From the NCBI GenBank assembly GCA_964577305.1, contig CAZNYS010000029.1, positions 1 to 41,609 on the forward strand: a stretch of DNA of 41,609 nucleotides, in the 5' to 3' direction. The stretch's first letter is position 1, and each line of letters begins with the position of its first letter. Positions 16,067 to 23,259 of the stretch are shown piece by piece. A model generated the notes under the pieces. It ran no database searches and was not told the origin of the DNA. It saw only the letters and a list, made by a program, of their open reading frames with translations. The stretch comes from UBA9300 sp964577305. Lineage in GTDB: Bacteria > Bacteroidota > Bacteroidia > Bacteroidales > VadinHA17. Both the position numbers and the translations under genes were made by a program.

Positions 16067-16744
16067 ATGCGCATAGACATATTAACCGTTCTTCCTGAAT
16101 TGATTGAAAGCCCTCTGAACCATTCAATAGTAAAGAGGGCCATTGACAAGGGGCATGCAGAAATAAATGTTATTAACCTGAGAGATTATACAAGCGATAA
16201 GCACAGGTCGGTTGACGATTATCCGTTTGGTGGCGGACCAGGAATGGTTATGACCATTGAACCTATTTTCAGGGCGATCGAGAAACTTAAATCGCAACGT
16301 ACTTACGACGAAATAATATATACCAGCCCTGATGGTGTATTATTCAACCAGAAAGCAGCCAATGAATTATCACTCAAGGAGAATATAATTATTCTTGCCG
16401 GTCATTATAAAGGTGTTGATCAGCGGATAAGAGATCACCTGATAACCAGCGAGTTATCAATTGGTGACTTTGTACTTTCAGGAGGTGAGATGCCTGCCGT
16501 ATTGATAACTGATGCCATTGTCAGACTTATCCCGGGGGTAATATCAGATGAGCAGTCGGCTCTTTATGACTCATTCCAGGACAATCTTCTCGCACCACCT
16601 GTTTATACAAGACCCGCGGAGTTTATGGGCTGGAAGGTACCAGAGATATTACTTTCAGGAAACACACCTGAGATTGACAGATGGAGGCATGAAAAGTCAG
16701 TTGAGAGAACAAGGAATTTGAGGCCGGACCTCATGGAAGATTAA
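16067..16744 (+). CDS. trmD: tRNA (guanine-N1)-methyltransferase
   Basis: Methylates N1 of G37 next to the anticodon with SAM, preventing +1 frameshifting. The 225 residues match the family. The SPOUT knot includes ILAGHYKGVDQRIRDH and LSIGDFVLSGGEMPAVLITDAIVRLIPGVI, and the C-terminal domain carries EFMGWKVPEILLSGNTPEIDRWR. The usual rpsP-rimM-rplS neighbours are absent. It is preceded by its own TATTTTTG element, so it is probably transcribed alone. Confidence 0.97.
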   Translation: MRIDILTVLPELIESPLNHSIVKRAIDKGHAEINVINLRDYTSDKHRSVDDYPFGGGPGMVMTIEPIFRAIEKLKSQRTYDEIIYTSPDGVLFNQKAANELSLKENIIILAGHYKGVDQRIRDHLITSELSIGDFVLSGGEMPAVLITDAIVRLIPGVISDEQSALYDSFQDNLLAPPVYTRPAEFMGWKVPEILLSGNTPEIDRWRHEKSVERTRNLRPDLMED

Positions 16745-16757
16745 AAAAATATAATTT

Positions 16758-16819
16758 CTTGTTTTTAGGAAATATGACTTGTTTTTAGTATGATTGTAGT
16801 CTAATTTAATATAAACAAG
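16758..16819. promoter_or_regulatory. CTTGTTT half-sites upstream of ornithine aminotransferase
   Basis: CTTGTTTTTAG occurs at 16758-16768 and again at 16778-16788, exactly 20 bp apart. An inverted AAACAAG lies at 16813-16819. The two-turn phasing is typical of tandem operator sites. The binding factor is unknown, and this is not an arginine-repressor box. Confidence 0.45.
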
Positions 16820-16837
16820 TAATTAAATATCAGATAC

Positions 16838-18049
16838 ATGAATTCACAGGATTACATTAAAAGAGAAGACAGATACGGAGCACACAACTATCATCCTTTG
16901 CCAGTGGTTCTCGAACGTGGTGAAGGCCCATTTGTATGGGATGTGGAAGGAAACAAATATTATGATTTCCTTTCAGCCTATTCCGCAATTAACCAGGGGC
17001 ATTGTCATCCTGAAATAATAAAGGCTCTTACCGACCAGGCGAAAATCCTTACCCTTACTTCAAGGGCCTTCTATAACAATGTGTTAGGTGAATATGAGGA
17101 ATATATAACAAAGTATTTCGGGTACGACAAGGTACTTCCAATGAATAGCGGTGCTGAAGCTGATGAGACTGCTCTTAAACTTTGCCGCAAATGGGCCTAC
17201 CAGAAGAAAGGTATTGAAGACAACAAGGCTAAGATAATTGTATGTGAGAATAATTTCCACGGCCGCACCATTACTATTGTCTCAATGTCCACAGATCCTG
17301 AAGCACGGAAGGACTATGGTCCTTATACACCTGGTTTTATTACCATACCATATAATGACCTGGATGCTCTTGAAAAAGAACTCCAGTATCCAGATGTTGC
17401 AGGTTTTCTTGTTGAACCCATACAGGGAGAAGCAGGAGTGTATGTGCCTGATGAAGGATACATCAAAAAAGCCTATGAGCTCTGTAAAGCAAAAAATGTA
17501 TTGTTTATAGCAGACGAGGTACAGACAGGGATTGCCAGGACAGGTAAATTGCTTGCCTGTGACCATGAGGGCGTAAGACCTGATATTCTTATCCTGGGCA
17601 AAGCTCTCTCTGGTGGCGTATATCCTGTTTCTGCAGTCCTTGCTGATGATGATATAATGCTTGTTATCAAACCTGGTGAACACGGCTCAACCTTTGGTGG
17701 TAATCCCGTGGCAGGTAAGGTGGCAATAGCAGCACTTGAGGTAGTGAAGAATGAGAGACTGGCTGAAAGAGCAGATTACCTGGGGAAAATATTCAGGAAT
17801 GAATTCAACAGCATAAAATCAGATATGATTGAACTGGTGCGGGGCAAAGGATTACTGAATGCAGTGGTAATTAGGCCAAAAGGAGGTAAAACAGCCTGGG
17901 ATGTATGTGTGGCTATGAAAGATAACGGAGTAATCGCCAAACCCACACATGGGCATATCATCAGGTTTGCTCCTCCCCTTATTATTTCTGAAGAACAATT
18001 GAAGGAAGCTATGAACCTTATAAAGGACACGTTTAAGCAATTTGAATAG
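16838..18049 (+). CDS. rocD: Ornithine--oxo-acid transaminase
   Basis: A PLP enzyme converting ornithine and 2-oxoglutarate to glutamate semialdehyde and glutamate, linking arginine/ornithine to proline and glutamate. At 403 residues the length is normal. The start YGAHNYHPLPVVLERGEG is diagnostic of ornithine aminotransferase. The PLP-binding lysine is Lys255 in LGKALSGG. DEVQTG supplies the cofactor-ring Asp, and HGSTFGGNP is conserved. It could be confused with acetylornithine transaminase, but the N-terminus favours rocD. The upstream gap has repeated CTTGTTT sites, and a hairpin follows the stop. Confidence 0.94.
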   Translation: MNSQDYIKREDRYGAHNYHPLPVVLERGEGPFVWDVEGNKYYDFLSAYSAINQGHCHPEIIKALTDQAKILTLTSRAFYNNVLGEYEEYITKYFGYDKVLPMNSGAEADETALKLCRKWAYQKKGIEDNKAKIIVCENNFHGRTITIVSMSTDPEARKDYGPYTPGFITIPYNDLDALEKELQYPDVAGFLVEPIQGEAGVYVPDEGYIKKAYELCKAKNVLFIADEVQTGIARTGKLLACDHEGVRPDILILGKALSGGVYPVSAVLADDDIMLVIKPGEHGSTFGGNPVAGKVAIAALEVVKNERLAERADYLGKIFRNEFNSIKSDMIELVRGKGLLNAVVIRPKGGKTAWDVCVAMKDNGVIAKPTHGHIIRFAPPLIISEEQLKEAMNLIKDTFKQFE

Positions 18050-18081
18050 ACATCTAAGAAATGAGTATGAGACAGGTAAGT

Positions 18082-18117
18082 CCGGATGCATTTAATGATA
18101 AAAAGCATCCGGGCTTT
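18082..18117 (+). terminator. Probable terminator after rocD
   Basis: CCGGATGC (18082-18089) pairs with GCATCCGG (18105-18112) across a 15-nt loop. The following T run is short (CTTT), so it may terminate only partially. Confidence 0.55.
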
Positions 18118-18136
18118 ATGGTTATAGAAAGAGTGC

Positions 18137-18144
18137 TAATTTTG
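18137..18144 (+). promoter_or_regulatory. Putative -7 element for the M28 peptidase gene
   Basis: TAATTTTG matches TAnnTTTG exactly, 20 bp before the start at 18165, and lies after the rocD hairpin. Confidence 0.5.
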
Positions 18145-18164
18145 CCGGATAAAAATCAATATAT

Positions 18165-19943
18165 ATGAGACATTATATTAAATTCTTTCTTTTTATATCA
18201 TTAATCCTTTTGTTTGCATGCCGGTCCATTAAGATTGATGAGCCTGGCATTACTATACCTGAACTGGAGGAACACATTGGATTCCTGGCTTCGGATGAAC
18301 TGAAGGGCAGGCTACCGGGAACAGAAGGCGACATACAAAGTGCCGAATATATCAGGGATGCCCTGGAATCATGGGGACTGGTGCCTGCGGTTGATAATGG
18401 CCTGCAAAGCTTTGAAATAGTATCAAGCCTGGAAACAGGCAACAGCAATAAATTAATAATTAACGATAAGCCTGTGCCCCCTGAGAAGTTTATGCCTCTT
18501 GCATTCAGTGAGAGTGCTGAACTTGAAGCCAAGCTGGCATTTACCGGTTATGGATTTGATATTCAATCTGATACACTGAACTGGAACGACTATGATAACA
18601 TAAATGTTAAAGACAAATGGGTAATGTTCTTAAGAGCGGACCCGGAGGTTGATGACCCCTTGAGTAATTTTGCAAATGTTAGTGCCGACAGGGATAAGGT
18701 CATGATGGCTAAAGATAAAGGAGCCGGAGGCGTACTGATGGTTTCAGGAAAGGGATTAGATGACATGGATGAATTTGAGTCGCTGGCCAAAGGAGAGTAC
18801 TCTACCGGTATTCCTGTTTTCAGGATAAAAAGAGAAATAGCTAACCTGATACTCGGTGAAAATAATGTAAGTATTGATGAACTGGAAGAAAAGCTTAATA
18901 AAACATATTCATCCCACAGTTTTGAGATGGATTGCCTGATAAAAGGCACAGCTGAACTGATAGAGAAAAAAGTAACGACTCAAAATGTACTCATGACTCT
19001 TCCTGGTAATGATCCAGTCCTGAAAGATGAATACCTTATTATCGGAGGTCATTTTGACCATCTTGGCATGGGTGGACCCGGATCATCAAGCAGGGCTGTT
19101 GATACTGTGGCAATCCACTACGGAGCCGATGATAATGCTTCAGGTATTGCAGCAATGCTTGAAATCGCAGAAAAATTTGCCGATAACAGTGATAATGCCC
19201 GCTCGATAATATTTGCAGGTTTTTCTGCGGAAGAAATGGGATTGCTGGGTTCAAAATACCTTGTTGACCATATGCCTGTTGAAACGGACAGGGTTAATGC
19301 CATGATCAACCTCGACATGGTAGGCAGGCTGAAAGAAAGTAAAATATTACAGGTGGGAGGAGTTGGAACAGCTCAAGAATTAAAGGAAATCATTACCCAG
19401 CTTACCGATTCTGCATTGATAAAGCTCACCTTATCCGAAGAAGGATACGGACCATCAGACCACAGTTCATTTTACGGCAAGGATATCCCCGTATTATTCT
19501 TTTCAACGGGTGCACATCTTGATTATCACACACCATATGATACGCCTGACAAAATCAATTATGATGGCCTTGTGATTATTTCTGAACTTGTGTATGAAAT
19601 AAGTTCAGAGCTCGCGGGGAACAATAAAAAACTTGTATTCATGGAAGCAGGTCCGAAAACACTAACCAACAGAGGCATGAGGAGCAAGGGTGTTACACTG
19701 GGAATAATGCCTGATTTTGCAGGTAACATAAAAAACGGCCTGAGAGCTGATTTTGTCACACCCGGAAGGCCTGCTAACCTTGGCGGAATGAAGAAAGGGG
19801 ATATTATTGTGGCAATAAATGGGAAAACCATAAACAATATCCAGGATTATATGTTCAGGTTGTCAAAACTCGAACATGGCGAGACTATACAGGTGGAAGT
19901 ACTTAGAGGCGATAAAAAAGAATTACTATTAATAGCATTATAA
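18165..19943 (+). CDS. M28 family zinc aminopeptidase lipoprotein with PA and PDZ domains
   Basis: A cell-envelope exopeptidase. The lipoprotein signal ends at Cys19 (LLFAC). A protease-associated region (about 115-265) is inserted before the catalytic M28 domain. Zinc ligands are in order: His296 (GGHFDHLG), Asp322 (GADDNASG), Glu356/Glu357 (SAEEMGLLGS), Asp384 (NLDMVG) and His455 (LDYHTPYDT). The C-terminal 90 residues form a PDZ domain (RPANLGGMKKGDIIVAINGK). The 592 residues are complete. A membrane protein of unknown function follows 14 bp downstream. The product probably releases amino acids from peptides in the periplasm, or at the surface if exported further. Confidence 0.92.
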   Translation: MRHYIKFFLFISLILLFACRSIKIDEPGITIPELEEHIGFLASDELKGRLPGTEGDIQSAEYIRDALESWGLVPAVDNGLQSFEIVSSLETGNSNKLIINDKPVPPEKFMPLAFSESAELEAKLAFTGYGFDIQSDTLNWNDYDNINVKDKWVMFLRADPEVDDPLSNFANVSADRDKVMMAKDKGAGGVLMVSGKGLDDMDEFESLAKGEYSTGIPVFRIKREIANLILGENNVSIDELEEKLNKTYSSHSFEMDCLIKGTAELIEKKVTTQNVLMTLPGNDPVLKDEYLIIGGHFDHLGMGGPGSSSRAVDTVAIHYGADDNASGIAAMLEIAEKFADNSDNARSIIFAGFSAEEMGLLGSKYLVDHMPVETDRVNAMINLDMVGRLKESKILQVGGVGTAQELKEIITQLTDSALIKLTLSEEGYGPSDHSSFYGKDIPVLFFSTGAHLDYHTPYDTPDKINYDGLVIISELVYEISSELAGNNKKLVFMEAGPKTLTNRGMRSKGVTLGIMPDFAGNIKNGLRADFVTPGRPANLGGMKKGDIIVAINGKTINNIQDYMFRLSKLEHGETIQVEVLRGDKKELLLIAL

Positions 19944-19957
19944 TTCATATATAAGAA

Positions 19958-20836
19958 ATGAAATCAACACTATACTGGATCCTGGCTGTGATTATAACCC
20001 TGTCAGCAGCCTACTATCAGCGTAAAACAGGACCAACATACCCCAAACAACTTGATATTGTCACTAACGGTATAGAATACAACCTTAAATTAACTCGCAG
20101 TATAGAGTTGTCAGACAGGCATTTTGTAAAGCTGGCAATTAAAGACTCAACAGTTAAAGCCAGACTCTTTTACAAGCGTTATCAGGTTGATGAACCATAC
20201 CAGGCTGTTGATTTTAATTATGAGCAACATCCCGTGAATTCATTTATCATGAACAGGATATTCAATATTAACGAGGAGAAAGGTTTTTTTGCAGATATCC
20301 CTGCACAGCCACCCGCCGGGAAAATTGAGTATTATTTTGAAATTACAGACGGCAATGGTAAGAATACTTACTTTCAAAATGAACCGATAGTAATACGGTT
20401 CAAAGGGGCTGTACCACCAAGAATATTGACTCCACATATCATAATAATGTTTATTGCTATGTTGCTTTCAACACTTGCCGGTCTGATGGCTGTCGGGAAG
20501 CATAAATCGTATCGTAAATGGGGTATATGGACTTTCATTATGCTCATCATAGGAGGTATGATACTTGGACCTATGGTTCAATACCATGCTTTTGGGGAAG
20601 CATGGACAGGGATACCACTGGGATGGGACCTTACAGATAATAAAACACTTATCGCAGTTATTTTCTGGGCAGTAGCTGTATTCGGCAACAGGAAAAGAAA
20701 GAGACCCGGTCTTACTATTCTTGCCTCTTTCATCCTGTTACTGGTATTTACGATTCCACATAGCATGTTCGGGTCTGAACTGGACTATGAAAGTGGTGAA
20801 GTAATTCAGGGTATTGTTATTCCATTTATTTCTTAA
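19958..20836 (+). CDS. Membrane protein of unknown function
   Basis: I do not recognise this family. The 292-residue product has one N-terminal hydrophobic helix (about 4-20). A soluble region of about 130 residues follows and resembles an extracytoplasmic beta-sandwich, with alternating hydrophobics and YYFEITDGNGKNTYF. Four further membrane helices lie between about 155 and 280, with short Arg/Lys-rich loops (GKHKSYRKWG, GNRKRKRPG) that should be cytoplasmic. It starts 14 bp after the M28 peptidase stop and is probably co-transcribed with it. No catalytic motif is visible. Confidence 0.75.
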   Translation: MKSTLYWILAVIITLSAAYYQRKTGPTYPKQLDIVTNGIEYNLKLTRSIELSDRHFVKLAIKDSTVKARLFYKRYQVDEPYQAVDFNYEQHPVNSFIMNRIFNINEEKGFFADIPAQPPAGKIEYYFEITDGNGKNTYFQNEPIVIRFKGAVPPRILTPHIIIMFIAMLLSTLAGLMAVGKHKSYRKWGIWTFIMLIIGGMILGPMVQYHAFGEAWTGIPLGWDLTDNKTLIAVIFWAVAVFGNRKRKRPGLTILASFILLLVFTIPHSMFGSELDYESGEVIQGIVIPFIS

Positions 20837-20946
20837 TGAATCACTGAATTTTTCATATCTTGATGCAGCACTGACAATTTTGTTTCGTCATTGTAATGAA
20901 AGCAAAATAAGTGGGTGCAGCGATACATATTGTAGAATTAAGCACA

Positions 20947-21525
20947 ATGCATATGGCTAATGTAGAGGCGGCATTCCGTAACATACACCAGGACCTCATC
21001 GACGGATGTAAAAACGGCGATCAGAAAGCACAGTTCCAGATATATAAACTGTATTATAAAGCTATGTTCAATACGAGTCTGAGAATTGTGAGTGACACCA
21101 TGGAAGCTGAAGATATTATGCAGGAAGCGTTCCTGTCAGCCTTCGAAAAGATAGAGACTTATTCAGGAACAGTTAGTTTCGGCGCATGGTTAAAGAAAAT
21201 AGTGATAAACCGCTCTCTTGATGTGGTCAGCAGGCAAAAAGCGATCTTTGAAGATATTGACACACACTACGAATTGCAGGAAGACACCAATGATACACCT
21301 GAATTGCAGGAAAAGATGAACGAGGTGAAATCAGCTATTAATAATCTTCCGGACGGGTACCGGATAATATTGTCGCTCTACCTGCTTGAAGGATATGACC
21401 ATGATGAGATTGCTGAAATACTCAATATTTCAAGCAGCACTTCCAGGTCGCAATTGTCAAGGGCTAAACAAAAATTATTAAATGAATTAAAGAACGGGAA
21501 AGAAAAAAGAAAAGTAAACAGGTAA
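20947..21525 (+). CDS. ECF-type RNA polymerase sigma factor
   Basis: Sigma-70 family regulator directing RNA polymerase to a small regulon. Region 2 is visible in FQIYKLYYKAMFNTSLRIVSDTMEAEDIMQEAFLSAFEKI. Region 4, with its helix-turn-helix, is in LPDGYRIILSLYLLEGYDHDEIAEILNISSSTSRSQLSRAKQKL. There is no region 1 or 3, as in the ECF class. An open frame extends back to a GTG at 20911, but the ATG at 20947 (MHMANVEAAF) gives a more usual N-terminus of 192 residues. The next gene starts 2 bp after the stop and encodes a membrane protein of the kind that sequesters such sigma factors. Confidence 0.93.
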   Translation: MHMANVEAAFRNIHQDLIDGCKNGDQKAQFQIYKLYYKAMFNTSLRIVSDTMEAEDIMQEAFLSAFEKIETYSGTVSFGAWLKKIVINRSLDVVSRQKAIFEDIDTHYELQEDTNDTPELQEKMNEVKSAINNLPDGYRIILSLYLLEGYDHDEIAEILNISSSTSRSQLSRAKQKLLNELKNGKEKRKVNR

Positions 21526-21526
21526 A

Positions 21527-22120
21527 ATGTCAGGTATGAAAGATATAGAAAAAACAATCAGGGAAAACGTCGATTTCTTCAACAGTGAAGAACCGTTTGA
21601 AGGTCACTTTGAAAGATTCTCGGCCAAACTGGCGGCAAGGCAGTTTATTGCACCAAAACGGATTAGCGTTATGCCTTACCTCCTTAAAGCTGCTGCCGTG
21701 GCCATACTGGTCGCGCTTTCTTCATTGTGGACATGGGAGCATGTGCTCAGCCCCAATGCCAAAAGAATGACTTTAGGCGAGGTTTCACCCGAATATCGTG
21801 AAGTTGAGCAATATTACGTCAGTCAGGTCAGTTTGATGGAGGATGAAATACAGGGTATATGGATCAATGGCCAGCCCGATGATAAAGAATTGCTTATGGA
21901 TGAGATTGATCAAATGGATAAGACGTATGAAGAACTGCAGAAGGATCTTAAAGCCAATCCTAACGACGAAAGGGTAATCAATGCCATGATAGAACATTAC
22001 CAGAAAAAAGTGGATATAATGAACTATATCCTGTCACAGTTAAAACAAGTACAAATTGAAAATGAAAGCGAAAACGAAAACCAAATAAACAACGAAAATT
22101 ATGAAACGGTCAGGTTGTAA
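21527..22120 (+). CDS. Probable membrane anti-sigma factor
   Basis: A 197-residue protein with a soluble N-terminal part of about 50 residues, one membrane helix (about 51-70, LLKAAAVAILVALSSLWTW) and a charged extracytoplasmic part predicted as helical. The C-terminus is rich in Asn and Glu. The anti-sigma role is inferred from position: it starts 2 bp after the ECF sigma gene and has the right topology. No zinc-binding HxxxCxxC motif of ZAS-type anti-sigma factors is seen. Its last 20 bp overlap the next gene in another frame, suggesting translational coupling. Confidence 0.75.
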   Translation: MSGMKDIEKTIRENVDFFNSEEPFEGHFERFSAKLAARQFIAPKRISVMPYLLKAAAVAILVALSSLWTWEHVLSPNAKRMTLGEVSPEYREVEQYYVSQVSLMEDEIQGIWINGQPDDKELLMDEIDQMDKTYEELQKDLKANPNDERVINAMIEHYQKKVDIMNYILSQLKQVQIENESENENQINNENYETVRL

Positions 22121-23186
22121 ATCAGTAATCAGGTTGTTGTTTGTTCAGGTAGTTCTCATTCTCTCAGTGTCATTGTATGCCACTGATGTGCAAAAGCAAT
22201 TCAAAAAAGAATATGATGCCAAGGGAATTGAACTGCTGAAGATCAGTAACCGGTATGGAGATGTGGAAATTGTAAGTTCCGGCAATAATAAAATAAATAT
22301 TGTCGTAGACGTACAATTATCTCATCCAAACGAATCGAAAGCTGAAAAACTTTTATCAATGATAAATGTTGAATTCAGCGAAAATGATAACACCATAGAA
22401 GCCAGGACCGTAATTGACAGACAGTTCAGTATGGAAAACCGCGGACCACTCAGGGGATTCTCAATTGACTACCGCGTTGAGATGCCGGAGGATATGGACC
22501 TCGACCTGTCAAACAGGTATGGTGATCTTAAAGCTGGTATTCTGTCAGGACATGTTAATATCAGGATCAAGTATGGATCGCTGTATATCAAAAGCCTCAC
22601 CAGGGGTAACGTGGAGCCGCTCAACAGGGTTACCGCAGAGTACCTTCGCATTGCTGATATAGCAGATGCAGGATGGCTGGAACTGAGCATGCGGTATGTT
22701 AGCAAGTGTAATATATTAAATGCCCAGGCTCTCCTGATTGATTCACGCTATTCAACCAATAACACTATTGAGGAGGTAAGCTCTGTTGTTATTGACAGTA
22801 AGTATGACAGGTTTGAAATCCACAATCTGAATAATATTGTGGCTGAGTCAGCTTACACAGCCTACAAGATAGGCAACCTCTCTAAAAAGCTGGATATTGA
22901 AACCAAGTATGGTTCAATTGATGTTGATAATGTAGAAGCCGGGTTTGATATGGTCCGCGCAGATGTCGGGTATAGCTCCGTTAAGATAAGTTTCGATAAG
23001 GCAGCATCATATAAGCTCAAGGCAGAAACCAGGTACTGCGGATTTTCATTCAATGAAAGCAATGCAGATATTACTCAAAGGATACAGGAATCTAATTCAA
23101 TGTACATTGAAGCAGTAATAGGTAATGCTAACACGAAATCAGAAGTTAACATAAATTCTAATTACGGATCAGTAAAGCTGTACTAA
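22101..23186 (+). CDS. Exported DUF4097-like beta-solenoid protein
   Basis: The 361-residue protein has a signal peptide (about 1-27, ending SLYA). The mature part consists of repeated short strands with a Tyr-Gly-like core: RYGDVEI, RYGDLKA, KYGSLYI, RYSTNNT, KYDRFEI, KYGSIDV, GYSSVKI, RYCGFSF and NYGSVKL. The repeats occur about every 20 residues, as expected for a right-handed beta-helix of the DUF4097/putative adhesin type. These proteins often lie next to sigma/anti-sigma pairs in Bacteroidota. The start overlaps the anti-sigma gene by 20 bp, so it belongs to that operon. It may be a stress sensor or surface protein; the true function is unknown. Confidence 0.82.
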   Translation: MKRSGCKSVIRLLFVQVVLILSVSLYATDVQKQFKKEYDAKGIELLKISNRYGDVEIVSSGNNKINIVVDVQLSHPNESKAEKLLSMINVEFSENDNTIEARTVIDRQFSMENRGPLRGFSIDYRVEMPEDMDLDLSNRYGDLKAGILSGHVNIRIKYGSLYIKSLTRGNVEPLNRVTAEYLRIADIADAGWLELSMRYVSKCNILNAQALLIDSRYSTNNTIEEVSSVVIDSKYDRFEIHNLNNIVAESAYTAYKIGNLSKKLDIETKYGSIDVDNVEAGFDMVRADVGYSSVKISFDKAASYKLKAETRYCGFSFNESNADITQRIQESNSMYIEAVIGNANTKSEVNINSNYGSVKLY

Positions 23187-23191
23187 CGGCA

Positions 23192-23217
23192 AACGACTAA
23201 CGACGAACGACTAACGA
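23192..23217. repeat. Direct repeat AACGACTAACGA
   Basis: Two exact copies at 23192-23203 and 23206-23217 sit between the stop of the DUF4097-like gene and the shared terminator. They are one more example of the short intergenic repeats of this genome. Confidence 0.7.
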
Positions 23218-23220
23218 TAT

Positions 23221-23252
23221 AAGGCGAGAGAAGAAATTCTCTCGCCTTTTTA
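23221..23252. terminator. Bidirectional terminator
   Basis: A perfect 12-bp stem (AAGGCGAGAGAA at 23221-23232 with 23237-23248) has a GAAA tetraloop and a T run on the plus strand. It lies between convergent genes and also has a T/A-rich flank on the other side, so it can serve both. Confidence 0.93.
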
Positions 23253-23259
23253 GAGCCAC

